From: Pseudarthrobacter oxydans
GTDB taxonomy: Bacteria; Actinomycetota; Actinomycetes; Actinomycetales; Micrococcaceae
Assembly (NCBI RefSeq): GCF_034258515.1
Contig: NZ_CP139438.1
Span: 3,782,001-3,846,000 of the forward strand
Direction: 5' to 3'
DNA length: 64,000 bases
Below, in pieces: positions 45,731 to 54,639 of the stretch; within the stretch, counting starts at the first letter, position 1; every line of letters begins with the position of its first letter. The notes beneath the pieces were generated by a model. That model searched no databases and was not told the DNA's origin. It worked only from the letters and a program-made list of their open reading frames with translations. Position numbers and translations under genes: made by a program.

Positions 45731-45769
45731 GAGCGGACGACGCCGGGAGGTTCCCGCCGTCGTCCGCTC
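45731..45769. repeat. Dispersed intergenic palindrome, copy 6 of 10
   Basis: GAGCGGACGACGCCGGGA, GGT, TCCCGCCGTCGTCCGCTC with one mismatch (C for G in the left arm). Located between convergent stops at 45728 and 45788. Confidence 0.87.
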
Positions 45770-45787
45770 CCTTGTGGGCCGCCCCGG

Positions 45788-47326
45788 TCAGTTCTTGGCG
45801 ACGTCCAGCTCAATCACGGCCCAGGACAGCGCCGGAAGCGTTGCCCGGAGCTCGGAGCCGCTGGCCTTCGCCCCTTGCAGCGGCTTGAGTCCCACCTGGT
45901 CCGGGCGGTCCTGGCTGTTGGCGGTGAAACGGTCCCCGCCCTCAGGGATCTCCAGGACCTCCGCGCGGACCACCTGGCGGGCATCAAACCCGCGCAGTGA
46001 GACGTCGATGTCCGCCGCTTCCTCCAGGCCGCGGTTTGCCAGGAAGAGCGCCACGCGGCCCGTCTCCTCGTTCCACGTCGCGCTGACATCCACCAGGTCG
46101 GTGCCGCCGAAGCGCGCGTTTTCGTACTTGTCCGAGTCAACGGACAGGCGCAGGATCTGTCCCGTGGCCAGCTCGGCCATGCGGGCGAACGGGTGGAAGA
46201 TGGTCTGGCGCCAGGCCGGGCCGTTTTCCTCGCTGAGGATCGGGGCGATGACATTGACCAGCTGCGCCTGGTTGGCGATCTTGACGCGGTCGCCGTGGCG
46301 GAGCAGCGAGTTCAGCAGGGTTCCCACCACCACGGCATCCGTCACGTTGTACTTGTCCTCGATGAGCCGGGGGTGCTCGCGCCAGCCGGCCTTGGCGACG
46401 TTGCGCAGCTGGTCCTCGGTGTCCCGGCCGCGCTGGTACCAGACGTTCCACTCGTCGAAGGACAGGTTGATGTGCTTCTTGTGCTTGCCCTTCGCCCGGA
46501 CGGCGTCGGCAGTCGCGATGACTGATTCGATGAAGTAGTCCGTATCCACTGCGCTGGCCAGGAAGCTGCCGGCATCGCCGTCGTGCTCCTGGTAGTAGGC
46601 GTGGAGGGACACGTAGTCCACCTCGTCGTACGCATGCGTCAGGACAGTCTGTTCCCAGGCGCCGAAGGTGGGCATGCCCGAGTTGGAACTTCCGCAGGCC
46701 ACCAGTTCGATGTCCGGGTCTACGAAGCGCATGGCCTTGGCGGCCTCCTGCGCCAGGCGGCCGTATTCCTCGGCAGTCTTGTGGCCGATCTGCCACGGCC
46801 CGTCCATCTCGTTGCCGAGGCACCAGAGCTTGATGTTGAACGGATCCTTGTGGCCGTTCTTCGCGCGGAGGTCGGACCAGTAGCTGCCGCCGGGGTGGTT
46901 GGCGTATTCCACGATCTCGCGGGCCGCTTCCACTCCCTTGGTGCCCAGGTTGATGGCTTCCATGATTTCCGTGCCGGCCTGGCGGGACCAGTCGACGAAT
47001 TCGTGCAGGCCGAACGCGTTGGTCTCCACGGTGTGCCAGGCGCCGTCCAGCCGGCGCGGACGGTTCTCGCGCGGGCCGATGCCGTCCTCCCAGTTGTAAC
47101 CGGAGACGAAGTTGCCGCCCGGATACCGGATGACGGTGGCCCCGAGTTCCTTGACGAGCTTGAGGACGTCTTGCCGGAAGCCTTTGTCATCGGCTTCCGG
47201 GTGGCCCGGTTCGTAGATGCCGGTGTAGACGCAGCGGCCCATGTGCTCCACGAAGGAGCCAAAGAGGCGGCGGGGAACTTCGCCGATGGTGAAGTCGCGG
47301 TCGAGGGTGATCCGTGCGCGGGACAT
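45788..47326 (-). CDS. Alpha-L-arabinofuranosidase, GH51
   Basis: 512 residues. LFGSFVEHMGRCVYTGIYEP, IRYPGGNFVSGYNWEDGIGP, WCLGNEMDGPWQIG (acid/base Glu173) and LSFDEWNVWY (nucleophile Glu292) are the GH51 catalytic landmarks; the C-terminus is the usual beta-sandwich. No signal peptide, so it acts inside the cell on imported arabino-oligosaccharides, releasing L-arabinose. ATG 47326 has AAGGAG upstream; it lies 69 bp downstream of the permease genes on the same strand, completing a LacI-controlled operon. Confidence 0.95.
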   Translation of the reverse strand: MSRARITLDRDFTIGEVPRRLFGSFVEHMGRCVYTGIYEPGHPEADDKGFRQDVLKLVKELGATVIRYPGGNFVSGYNWEDGIGPRENRPRRLDGAWHTVETNAFGLHEFVDWSRQAGTEIMEAINLGTKGVEAAREIVEYANHPGGSYWSDLRAKNGHKDPFNIKLWCLGNEMDGPWQIGHKTAEEYGRLAQEAAKAMRFVDPDIELVACGSSNSGMPTFGAWEQTVLTHAYDEVDYVSLHAYYQEHDGDAGSFLASAVDTDYFIESVIATADAVRAKGKHKKHINLSFDEWNVWYQRGRDTEDQLRNVAKAGWREHPRLIEDKYNVTDAVVVGTLLNSLLRHGDRVKIANQAQLVNVIAPILSEENGPAWRQTIFHPFARMAELATGQILRLSVDSDKYENARFGGTDLVDVSATWNEETGRVALFLANRGLEEAADIDVSLRGFDARQVVRAEVLEIPEGGDRFTANSQDRPDQVGLKPLQGAKASGSELRATLPALSWAVIELDVAKN

Positions 47327-47394
47327 GTACAGCACTCCTTGGTCGTTGTTCAGGTCTGTTTCGTGGCGTTGGTTTGCAGGCGGAAGGTGGCGGT

Positions 47395-48291
47395 TCAGGT
47401 TCCGGCGAGGCCGGTCGTCGCGACGCCCTTGATGATCTGGCGCTGGAAGAAGAGGAAGACGAGGATGAGCGGCAGCGCAGCGAGCAGGGCGGACGCCATG
47501 TTCTGCGCGTACTGGATGCCGTAGGCGCTCTTGATGGTCTGCAGCCCCACCGGCAGGGTGAGGAGTGCGCCGTCGTTGGTGGCGATGAAGGGCCACAGGA
47601 AGTTGTTCCAGGCGCCGATGAACACGAAGATGGCGACGGCGGCCAGGATGGGCCGGGACAGCGGCAGGACGATTTGGGTGAAGATCCGCATGCGGCTGGC
47701 GCCGTCCATCACTGCCGCTTCTTCAAGTTCGCGGGGAATCTGGTCGAAGAACTTCTTGAGCACGAACACCATCGCCGGGTGGATGACCTGCGGCAGGATG
47801 ATGGCCCAGGAGGTGTCGATCATGTGCAGGGCGAGCATCTGGTAGAAGAGCGGGATGATCAGGACCGGCGGCGGGACGATGATGGAGGCGATGATCACCG
47901 TCATCAGCACCTTCTTGCCCTTGAAGTCGATCCGGGACAGCGCGTAGGCCACGAGCGCAGAGATCACCAGGGTGATGGCCGTGATGGCCGCCGAGGTGTA
48001 CAGGGAGTTCCATGTCCACAGCGGGATGTTGCCGTCCTGGAACACTTTCACGAACGCTTCGGGCGTAAAGCCCGACGGCGGGACCCAGCTGATCTTCGGA
48101 GCCGCGGCATCCGTCTCGGTCTTGAAGGCGGTGGCGGTTGCCCAGGCGAAGGGGACCAGCCAGAGGACTGCGATCAGCGCCGCGACCGCGACGGCGGCCA
48201 TCTTGCCTGCCGTCATCTTCTTGCGTGGCTGGCGGAGGTCCTGGCTGGTACGCGTGCCTGACTCGGGGCGGTCGAGGGTCTGAATTGCCAT
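47395..48291 (-). CDS. Sugar ABC transporter permease (AraQ/MalG type)
   Basis: 298 residues with six membrane segments. The EAA loop EEAAVMDGASRMRIFTQIVLPLSRP gives the ATPase docking site; WNNFLWPFIATND and LTLPVGL are CUT1-family features. It pairs with the permease at 48294 (2-bp gap between genes). Given the adjacent GH51 gene, arabinosides or arabinoxylan oligomers are the likely cargo. No ATPase is encoded in the operon, so it must borrow one. Confidence 0.92.
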   Translation of the reverse strand: MAIQTLDRPESGTRTSQDLRQPRKKMTAGKMAAVAVAALIAVLWLVPFAWATATAFKTETDAAAPKISWVPPSGFTPEAFVKVFQDGNIPLWTWNSLYTSAAITAITLVISALVAYALSRIDFKGKKVLMTVIIASIIVPPPVLIIPLFYQMLALHMIDTSWAIILPQVIHPAMVFVLKKFFDQIPRELEEAAVMDGASRMRIFTQIVLPLSRPILAAVAIFVFIGAWNNFLWPFIATNDGALLTLPVGLQTIKSAYGIQYAQNMASALLAALPLILVFLFFQRQIIKGVATTGLAGT

Positions 48292-48293
48292 GG

Positions 48294-49196
48294 TTATGCA
48301 CTCCTGCGGCGGGTGATGACGAACTGCATGACCGAGACGAGCACTATCAGTCCGAAGAAGATGTAGGAGATGGCTGCGGAATAGCCCAGCCGGTAGCCGG
48401 TGAACCCGGTTTCAAAGATGTACTGCACCACGGGCCGGGTTGATCCTCCGGGCCCTCCGGCGGTCATCTGGTACACCTGGTCGAAGATCTTGAGCGAGGC
48501 GAGGATCTGGAGGAGCACGATCATCACGGTGGTGGGGGTCAGCTGCGGCAGGGTGATGGAGAAGAACTGGCGCCAGGCCCCGGCACCGTCGAGGGATGCT
48601 GCCTCATAATGCTGGTGCGGGATGTTCTGCATCGCCGCCAGGTAGAGCAGGAAGTTGAACCCCACCGTCCACCAGAGGGTGGCAATGACGATCGCCCACA
48701 TGGCCACGTTGGGGTCGTTGAGCCAGGCGACCTTGGGGATTCCGATCTTGGACAGGGAATCGTTGATGAGGCCAAGCTGCGGGTTGTACATCCACGTGAA
48801 GAACAGTGAAACCACGGTGGACGCGAGCAGGTACGGGGCAAAGTAGGAGAGCCGCCACAGCCATTGGGCCGGCAAACCGACGTTGAGCAGTGCCGCCATC
48901 ACCAGGGCCACCAGCACCAGCGGGACCGTGCTGATCACGGTGAAGTACAGGGTGTTGCCGAGTGAGCGCCACATGCCGGCGTCGGACAAGGCTTCGGCGT
49001 AGTTCGCAAAGCCGATCAGGCTGTCATTGGCTCCGGTCAGGGACTTGCCGGTGAGGCTCATGTAGACGCCGTAGAGAAGGGGCCACACAAGGAAAACGAG
49101 GAAGAAAACCAGGAAGGGCGCGGCGAACCCCCAGCCGCTGAGGTTGCTCCTGGTGAGGCTCCCGGGGCTCCGCCGTGCTGCTAGTGAAGAACTCAT
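48294..49196 (-). CDS. Sugar ABC transporter permease (AraP/MalF type)
   Basis: 300 residues. Six membrane segments; FLVFFLVFLVWPLLYGVYMSLT is the first, and HYEAASLDGAGAWRQFFSITLPQL holds the EAA loop. TAGGPGGSTRPVVQYIFETGF is typical of CUT1 permeases of the first-subunit type. It starts with ATG 49196 (AAGGAGT upstream) and lies between the binding protein and the second permease. Confidence 0.92.
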   Translation of the reverse strand: MSSSLAARRSPGSLTRSNLSGWGFAAPFLVFFLVFLVWPLLYGVYMSLTGKSLTGANDSLIGFANYAEALSDAGMWRSLGNTLYFTVISTVPLVLVALVMAALLNVGLPAQWLWRLSYFAPYLLASTVVSLFFTWMYNPQLGLINDSLSKIGIPKVAWLNDPNVAMWAIVIATLWWTVGFNFLLYLAAMQNIPHQHYEAASLDGAGAWRQFFSITLPQLTPTTVMIVLLQILASLKIFDQVYQMTAGGPGGSTRPVVQYIFETGFTGYRLGYSAAISYIFFGLIVLVSVMQFVITRRRSA

Positions 49197-49223
49197 GAAG
49201 GACTCCTTTGTCGCTCGGTGGGT

Positions 49224-50558
49224 TTAGACGGGGTTGGGCCGGGAAAGCAGGTGGTTGGTGCGCTCTTCGAAGGCGTCCCAGCCTGCGGCCGCTTTGTCGC
49301 GGCCAAGGAGGACGTTCTGGACGTTCTCCGCGAAGTAGGTCTGCCAGTCAGATCCCGAGCCGCTGAACCAGGCTTCGGGGTCGTAGGCGATGACGTCGGC
49401 CGCATTGGCGTAGTGCGCCTGCGGCGTGAGGTCCTTGTAGGCCTGGGACTGGACCACCGGCTGGTACGCGGGAATGTGGCCCGCTTCTGCCCAGGACAGT
49501 GATCCCTTGAGGACGTCGCTGACGAACTTGTAGACGTCGCGGCGCTTCGTGTCGTCCACGTTCAGCTGCCGCGGAAGGACGAAGGAATGCGAGTCTGCGT
49601 AGGCAGCCGGGGTGCCGTAGAGCGTGGGAATGGTGGCCGCGTCCACCGGCAGGCCCGCCTTCTTGAGCGTCGGCAGCTCCCAGACGCCGCTGAACAGCAT
49701 TCCCGAGCCGCCGCGGGCGAATTCCGCGATGCCCGTGCTGATGTCGCCGCTCTTGGCCGCGATGGTGTCGTCGAAAAGCGATGCCATGAAGTCCAGCGAC
49801 TCAATGGCTGCGTCACGGTCGACCTTCATCGGCTGGCCCGGCGTCAGGGTCATGTCCGCGCCGTGCTGTTTGTAGAGCGTGTAGAAAAGCCGCCACATCT
49901 GGGATCCGCTGCCAAGGTAGCCAAAGGACAATCCGTGGGCCTGGGTGACCTTCTGCATCTCCCTGGCCATGGCCAGGAACTCCTGCGGGGAGGCCACTTC
50001 CTGCAGTTGTCCGTTTCCGGCCAGGACTCCGGCCTTCCCGGCGACGTCCGTGTTGTAGAACATGACGAACGGATGCGAATCCAGGGCGATGGAGAACACC
50101 TTGCCGTTCTGCTGGCTCTTCTCCCAAATGCGCGGGGCGAAGTTGTCGCCCGTGACGCCGTGCTCTGCCAGCAGGGAGAGGTCCCAGGGGTCGATCAGGC
50201 CGCCGGGGGCGTAGCCCGGCACCCGGCTGGCATGCATGATCGCCAGCTCCGGCGGACGTCCGCCCGCAGAGGCCATGGCCAGTTTGGTGTAGTACGGCGG
50301 CCCCCACGCCAGCACGGTGGGATGCACCTTGAACGCAGGGTTGGCCTGGTTGGCGCCGTTGATCATCGCCTGCATCTTGATGCCGTCGCCCCCGGACAGC
50401 AAATGCCAGAACCCGATGTCCCGCACGCCGGCAGCCTGGGCGTTTCCGCCGCAGCCCGTCAGTGCGCCTGTTGCCAGGACGCTGCCCAGGGCGGCCGTTC
50501 CTGTCAGTAACTGCCGGCGGGACAACTGTTTCCCGGGCAAAAATTCAAACTGCTTCAC
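49224..50558 (-). CDS. Sugar ABC transporter substrate-binding lipoprotein
   Basis: About 444 residues. SRRQLLTGTAALGSVLATGALTGC contains a twin-arginine-like start and lipobox LTGC, so the protein is exported and lipid-anchored. IGFWHLLSGGDGIKMQAMIN, KVHPTVLAWGPPYYTKLAMA and GVWELPTLKKAG fit the extracellular solute-binding family 1. GTG 50558 is preferred as start since AAAGGAG lies 6 nt away; a TTG at 50561 is too close. It is first in the arabinoside operon behind a LacI-type operator-promoter. Confidence 0.9.
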   Translation of the reverse strand: MKQFEFLPGKQLSRRQLLTGTAALGSVLATGALTGCGGNAQAAGVRDIGFWHLLSGGDGIKMQAMINGANQANPAFKVHPTVLAWGPPYYTKLAMASAGGRPPELAIMHASRVPGYAPGGLIDPWDLSLLAEHGVTGDNFAPRIWEKSQQNGKVFSIALDSHPFVMFYNTDVAGKAGVLAGNGQLQEVASPQEFLAMAREMQKVTQAHGLSFGYLGSGSQMWRLFYTLYKQHGADMTLTPGQPMKVDRDAAIESLDFMASLFDDTIAAKSGDISTGIAEFARGGSGMLFSGVWELPTLKKAGLPVDAATIPTLYGTPAAYADSHSFVLPRQLNVDDTKRRDVYKFVSDVLKGSLSWAEAGHIPAYQPVVQSQAYKDLTPQAHYANAADVIAYDPEAWFSGSGSDWQTYFAENVQNVLLGRDKAAAGWDAFEERTNHLLSRPNPV

Positions 50559-50668
50559 CAATCACTCCTTTGGATGGGTCCGCTGAAAGGTTCCTACTGT
50601 TGCCTAAAGTTCCGGTTCCGGCGCGCTCCGTCCCCGGCAGATGCCTTGGGGGAAGTGACGCAGGTCTC

Positions 50669-50719
50669 ACGTTACATCGATGTAATGGCTGCCGCAAGGA
50701 AAAACTGTTAGCGCCAACA
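50669..50719 (-). promoter_or_regulatory. Promoter with two palindromic operators of the arabinoside operon
   Basis: Minus-strand promoter: TTGCGG (-35, 50692-50697), 17-bp spacer, TAACGT (-10, 50669-50674). The perfect palindrome TTACATCGATGTAA (50672-50685) lies within the spacer and -10. A second near-palindrome TGTTAGCGCCAACA (50706-50719) lies 34 bp upstream. Both have the central CG/GC of LacI-family operators. The leader to the GTG start is about 100 nt. Confidence 0.75.
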
Positions 50720-50740
50720 ACTTGGTGGAATGCTCTCGTT

Positions 50741-51742
50741 TCAGCCGCGGCTGCTGTCCCGCTCCACGATCGTGTAGTCGATGGAGACCACGCGCTGTTC
50801 CTGGCCGCGGTCCGCCATCCGCTCCGTCAGGAGGCGTAGGGCTTCGCTGGCAATGCCGCGCTTGTCGAAGGAGACAGTGGTCAAGGAAGGCACGGCGTAG
50901 CGGCCGTCGGCAATGTCATCGAAGCCCGCCACGGCAATGTCGTCCGGTATCCGCAGGCCCCTCTTCCAGAGCACGCTCAGGGCGCCGATTGCCATGGAAT
51001 CGGTGAAGCAGAACAACGCTTCCGGAACAGGATGCGTGTCCAGGTAGGCCGTAAGCGCATCGGCGGCGGTCTGCGGCGTCCATTTTTCGCAGGGGATCAG
51101 CAGCGACTCGTCCCGGTCAATGCCCAGGATCCCCAGGGCCTCTTCATAACCTTGCGTCCTCTGGATCGCCGCGGCGGATCCCCTGCCCTCGGTGGTTCCC
51201 AGGATGGCGATCCGGCGTCGCCCGGACGCGGCCAGGGCGAGGGTCATGTCCCGCGCGGCGCCGACGCTGTCCACGTGCACACGGTCGGCGAGCTTTTGCT
51301 TGACCTCACCGAGCAGGACCACCGGCGGCAGGGCAACGCCCACCTGCACGGCACTCTCGTCCAGCACTACGGGATTAAGGATGAGCCCGTCGATCAGGTT
51401 GGAGCGGGCGCGCACCATGAGTTCGTGTTCGCGCTGGGGATCCGAGCCGGTCTCCTCGATCTGCACGATCCAGCCCTGCTCGTGTGCCACTTCGACAATA
51501 TTGTGGGCAATTTCTGCCGAGTACGGCGTGCCCAGGTCAGGCAGGGCCAGCGCAATCACGCCGGACCTCCCGTTACGCAGCCCGCGGGCGGAGAGGTTGG
51601 GGACGTAATCCAGTTCGAGGATGGCCTGCTCCACCTTGGACCGGGTGGCCCCGCTCACCGGAACGATGCCGTTCATCACGTTCGAGACAGTCTTGGGTGA
51701 GACCCCGGCACGGCGGGCGACATCCTTGACCGTTGCGCGCAA
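50741..51742 (-). CDS. LacI-family transcriptional regulator of the arabinoside operon
   Basis: About 333 residues. HTH: ATVKDVARRAGVSPKTVSNV, hinge LSARGLRNGRSGVIALALPD, followed by a periplasmic-binding-like ligand domain (GLILNPVVLDES, RRRIAILGT, IPDDIAVAGFDDI). The start is taken as TTG 51742 because LacI proteins begin just before the TVKDVA helix; a TTG at 51769 would add nine residues. It precedes the binding-protein gene on the same strand, with the operator region between them, and most likely represses the operon until arabinose or arabinosides bind. Confidence 0.92.
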   Translation of the reverse strand: MRATVKDVARRAGVSPKTVSNVMNGIVPVSGATRSKVEQAILELDYVPNLSARGLRNGRSGVIALALPDLGTPYSAEIAHNIVEVAHEQGWIVQIEETGSDPQREHELMVRARSNLIDGLILNPVVLDESAVQVGVALPPVVLLGEVKQKLADRVHVDSVGAARDMTLALAASGRRRIAILGTTEGRGSAAAIQRTQGYEEALGILGIDRDESLLIPCEKWTPQTAADALTAYLDTHPVPEALFCFTDSMAIGALSVLWKRGLRIPDDIAVAGFDDIADGRYAVPSLTTVSFDKRGIASEALRLLTERMADRGQEQRVVSIDYTIVERDSSRG

Positions 51743-51833
51743 TGCTCCCCTTCCAAACTTTCCGGGCAAGAGCCGGCAGCGAGTGGCCGCCTTCCGACGG
51801 CGGGCCTGCTGACGATTTTACCGCCAGTCGGGA

Positions 51834-51865
51834 CGGACGACGGCGGAACCTCCCGCCGTCGTCCG
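51834..51865. repeat. Dispersed intergenic palindrome, copy 7 of 10
   Basis: CGGACGACGGCGGA, ACC, TCCCGCCGTCGTCCG; one G is missing in the left arm. This is the only copy between divergent genes (LacI start near 51742, MBL start 51961), so its position does not fit a simple terminator. Confidence 0.85.
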
Positions 51866-51960
51866 CCTCCTGCGTGAGGGGTGCAGGCGGGGCTACCAGC
51901 CCGGCATTGCCGGGGGTAACGTGGCGATCAGGCTGATACCCGTTCAAGGAGGAACCCGGC

Positions 51961-53307
51961 ATGGAAGTCGTCACTATCGAAACGCCCCAGCTTGGCGACC
52001 GCACCTACCTGGTCCACGACGGCGCGGTGGGCATCGTCATCGATCCCCAGCGGGACACCGACCGGGTGGACAAGGCCGTCGCGGACGCCGGGGTGAGGAT
52101 CACGCACGTTGCGGAAACGCACATCCACAACGACTACGTCACGGGCGGCCTGCAACTCGCCAAGGACCACAATGCCGCCTACCTGGTCAACGCCGCGGAC
52201 GACGTCCCGTACCGCCGCCAGCCGATCTCGGACGGAGACACGGTGCAGGTGGGAAGGATGGTCCTCAAGGCGGTGGCCACGCCAGGGCACACCCACCACC
52301 ATCTCTCCTACATCGTCACGGACGGCGAGCGCCAGGCCGTTTTCTCCGGAGGGAGCCTGCTCTACGGCTCCGTGGGCCGCACCGACCTGGTCAGCGACGA
52401 AGACACCGTGCCGCTCACCCACCACCAATACGCCTCGGTGCGGCGCCTGGTGGACGAGGCGGGCAAGGACGCCGGGCTCTACCCCACCCATGGCTTCGGC
52501 TCCTTCTGTTCCTCAGGCCCGGCCAGCGGGGCGGAGTCCTCCACCATCGGCGAGCAGCTGAAGGAAAACCATGCCCTGACGGATCCGGACGAGGACCACT
52601 TCGTCCAGGAGCTCATCCACAACCTCACGGCTTATCCGTCCTATTACGCCCATATGGCCCCGATCAACCTGGCAGGACCCACGGCGCCGGACCTGGAACT
52701 GCCCGACTCCCTGGACCAGGATGAGCTGGCGGCCCGCCTCCAGCGGGGAGAGTGGGTGGTGGACCTGCGGAACCGCATTGCCTTTGCCAACAGCCACCTC
52801 AGCGGCAGCGTCAGCTTCGAATACGGCGACGGCACCAAGTTCACCGCCTTCCTGGGCTGGGTCCTGCCCTGGGACGAACAACTGACCCTGGTGGGTGAGC
52901 ACCGGGACGTGGAGAACGCCATCCGGGACCTTTCCCGCATCGGGATCGACAACCCGGACGCCGCAATCGGCAGCGGACCCGGGGAACTCGCGCCCGGGGC
53001 ACCCACCTCCTCCTACCGCAGCGTTGGCTGGCAGGAAGTGCTGCAGAGGCCCACCGACGAGCCCCTCCTGGACGTCCGCCGCACCGACGAGTTCGAAGAG
53101 TCGCACATCCGCGAGGCAACAAACATCCCGGTCCACGAGCTGCTGCGCCGCATGGACGAGGTGCCCGCCGGGCGGCTGTGGGTGCACTGCGGGTCCGGGT
53201 ACCGCTCTGCGGTGGCGGCAAGCCTGCTGCAGCGCGCAGGCCGCGACGTGGTGCACATCGATGCCAAATTCCGTGACGCGAGGAAGGCCGGCCTCGCCCT
53301 GGCATGA
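51961..53307 (+). CDS. MBL-fold hydrolase fused to rhodanese domains (persulfide dioxygenase-like)
   Basis: 448 residues. Metallo-beta-lactamase domain (1-260): ETHIHNDYVTGG (H54, H56, D58), ATPGHTHHHLSYIV and LYPTHGFGS are iron/zinc ligands as in ETHE1/CstB-type persulfide dioxygenases. Then a first rhodanese-like domain (about 260-340; WVVDLRNRIAFANSHLSGSV) lacking the catalytic Cys, and a second (about 350-448) with C410 in WVHCGSGYRS. Such fusions oxidise glutathione, mycothiol or cysteine persulfide and move sulfane sulfur. AAGGAGG precedes ATG 51961. Monocistronic. Confidence 0.9.
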   Translation: MEVVTIETPQLGDRTYLVHDGAVGIVIDPQRDTDRVDKAVADAGVRITHVAETHIHNDYVTGGLQLAKDHNAAYLVNAADDVPYRRQPISDGDTVQVGRMVLKAVATPGHTHHHLSYIVTDGERQAVFSGGSLLYGSVGRTDLVSDEDTVPLTHHQYASVRRLVDEAGKDAGLYPTHGFGSFCSSGPASGAESSTIGEQLKENHALTDPDEDHFVQELIHNLTAYPSYYAHMAPINLAGPTAPDLELPDSLDQDELAARLQRGEWVVDLRNRIAFANSHLSGSVSFEYGDGTKFTAFLGWVLPWDEQLTLVGEHRDVENAIRDLSRIGIDNPDAAIGSGPGELAPGAPTSSYRSVGWQEVLQRPTDEPLLDVRRTDEFEESHIREATNIPVHELLRRMDEVPAGRLWVHCGSGYRSAVAASLLQRAGRDVVHIDAKFRDARKAGLALA

Positions 53308-53340
53308 GGGCTCCGCCGGCGTGAAACGGTGCCTGCCGTG

Positions 53341-54093
53341 TCAGAGGTTCGCGGCCTCTTCCTCCGCCAGCCTGATCATGCGGAGTTCGTCCTCCACGGC
53401 GCGGGACGGCCAGTAGTCCTTGGCCAGCTCACTGGCCCGGACCCTGTCCGCTTCCGGGATGAGCTTGCCGAGCAGCCCGCCCGCCTGGAGCAGGGCGATC
53501 AGCGCTATGGTCCTGGGTTCGGGGGCCTTGGTACCGGTCTTGGCGGACGCGGAATCCTGTACCTGGGCCCCCGCGGTGCCGGCATCGGTGGCCGTTGCGT
53601 CGGCGGCCCCTGTGTCCGGTGGCTCGAGGTTGGACGGTGCACCGCTGAGTGCCGCTTCGATCTTTTTCAGGAGTGCGGCCTCCGGAGCATGGTCCTTTTC
53701 CGGGTAGCGCACGGCGCGGAAAAGGCCCAGGTGCCTTTCGCCGACGTGTTCCACGATGCCCAGGGAGGCCATCCCCTCGTAGACGCGCTGCACTTCGGCG
53801 CGGCTCTCAAGCGCCGAGACCCACCATCGTGGAGTGTGCGGCCGTGACTTGCCGCGGAGGAGCTCCAGCTCGTGCTGCAGATGGGTGTCCGGAGCAGTGC
53901 CGGCAACCCTGACGTGCTTGCCCTGCAGCTCGATAGCACCGAGCAGGTCCAGCTCGGCCAGCACAGCACCTGCCAGCGTGGTCCGCAGTGCGAAGACCGG
54001 AATTTCGGGTTTTCCGGTGGTGTCATTTGTGGCCAGCAGCAGGAACGCCTGGGGAAGGCTCAGTTCCATCGCTTTCGGTGTTTCAGCGTCCAT
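53341..54093 (-). CDS. GPP34 (GOLPH3/VPS74) family protein
   Basis: 250 residues. LSLPQAFLLLATNDTTGKP opens the domain; LAGAVLAELDLLGAIELQGKHVRV and ESRAEVQRVYEGMASLGIVE are as in actinobacterial GPP34 proteins, the homologues of eukaryotic PI4P-binding GOLPH3. A low-complexity Ala/Thr/Asp linker (about 165-195) interrupts the domain before RTIALIALLQAGGLLGKLI, which is the conserved C-terminal helix. ATG 54093 begins MDAETPKAMEL; the ribosome site is weak. Function in bacteria is unknown; membrane association is plausible. Confidence 0.87.
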   Translation of the reverse strand: MDAETPKAMELSLPQAFLLLATNDTTGKPEIPVFALRTTLAGAVLAELDLLGAIELQGKHVRVAGTAPDTHLQHELELLRGKSRPHTPRWWVSALESRAEVQRVYEGMASLGIVEHVGERHLGLFRAVRYPEKDHAPEAALLKKIEAALSGAPSNLEPPDTGAADATATDAGTAGAQVQDSASAKTGTKAPEPRTIALIALLQAGGLLGKLIPEADRVRASELAKDYWPSRAVEDELRMIRLAEEEAANL

Positions 54094-54210
54094 AGCACCA
54101 TGGTGCGCCTGCCTGGCAGCGGCTACTACGGCCGAAGTACCTAGTTTCCCGGCGGATCGGCAGGCATAAGCTGATACCGTAACGTCTCTTCCAGCGCCGG
54201 GGAGGTCGCC

Positions 54211-54531
54211 GTGGACACCGAAACTGCCGAAGTGGTTGACCATGATGTCACCACAATCACCTGCGTGTGCGGCAACACCGTCAGCAAGGACGGATTGATA
54301 CAGGCCAACTCACGCGGCGTCCCCGTGCATTCAGGAGAACCCCCTGTCCCGCCGGAATTGGCGGAATGGCCCGCCGATGAGGACCTCTACACGCTCTGTC
54401 CCTCCTGCGGCCGCGTCTACCGTGACGCAGTCATCGAAGAAACAGGGACTGCGCCCGTTGCCTTCCGGGTCGACGTCAAGGACGGTCCCATTGCCGAGGC
54501 CATCCGGGTCCACTGGAACCTCTCCACCTGA
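54211..54531 (+). CDS. Small protein with zinc-ribbon-like CxCG...CPSCG motif
   Basis: 106 residues from GTG 54211, preceded by GGGGAGG. Two Cys pairs, TCVCGN (about 18-22) and LCPSCGRVY (about 63-69), could bind zinc; otherwise acidic, with no membrane segment. The N-terminal Cys pair is separated from the second by a Pro-rich loop (GEPPVPPELAEWP). It lies divergent to GPP34 and upstream of the NYN gene, separated from the latter by a palindrome. Not recognised as a named family; unknown function. Confidence 0.7.
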   Translation: MDTETAEVVDHDVTTITCVCGNTVSKDGLIQANSRGVPVHSGEPPVPPELAEWPADEDLYTLCPSCGRVYRDAVIEETGTAPVAFRVDVKDGPIAEAIRVHWNLST

Positions 54532-54549
54532 ACCACGGGCAGAAGGAAA

Positions 54550-54581
54550 CGGACGACGGCGGGACGTCCCGCCGTCGTCCG
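54550..54581. repeat. Dispersed intergenic palindrome, copy 8 of 10
   Basis: Perfect 32-bp palindrome: CGGACGACGGCGGGAC followed by its exact complement, no loop. It lies 19 bp after the zinc-ribbon gene and 58 bp before the NYN gene on the same strand. Confidence 0.9.
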
Positions 54582-54639
54582 CTTGCGTGTCGCATCCGGA
54601 GGGGTCGCCGGTGGGCGGCGTTGCTGGCACACTGGCCCC

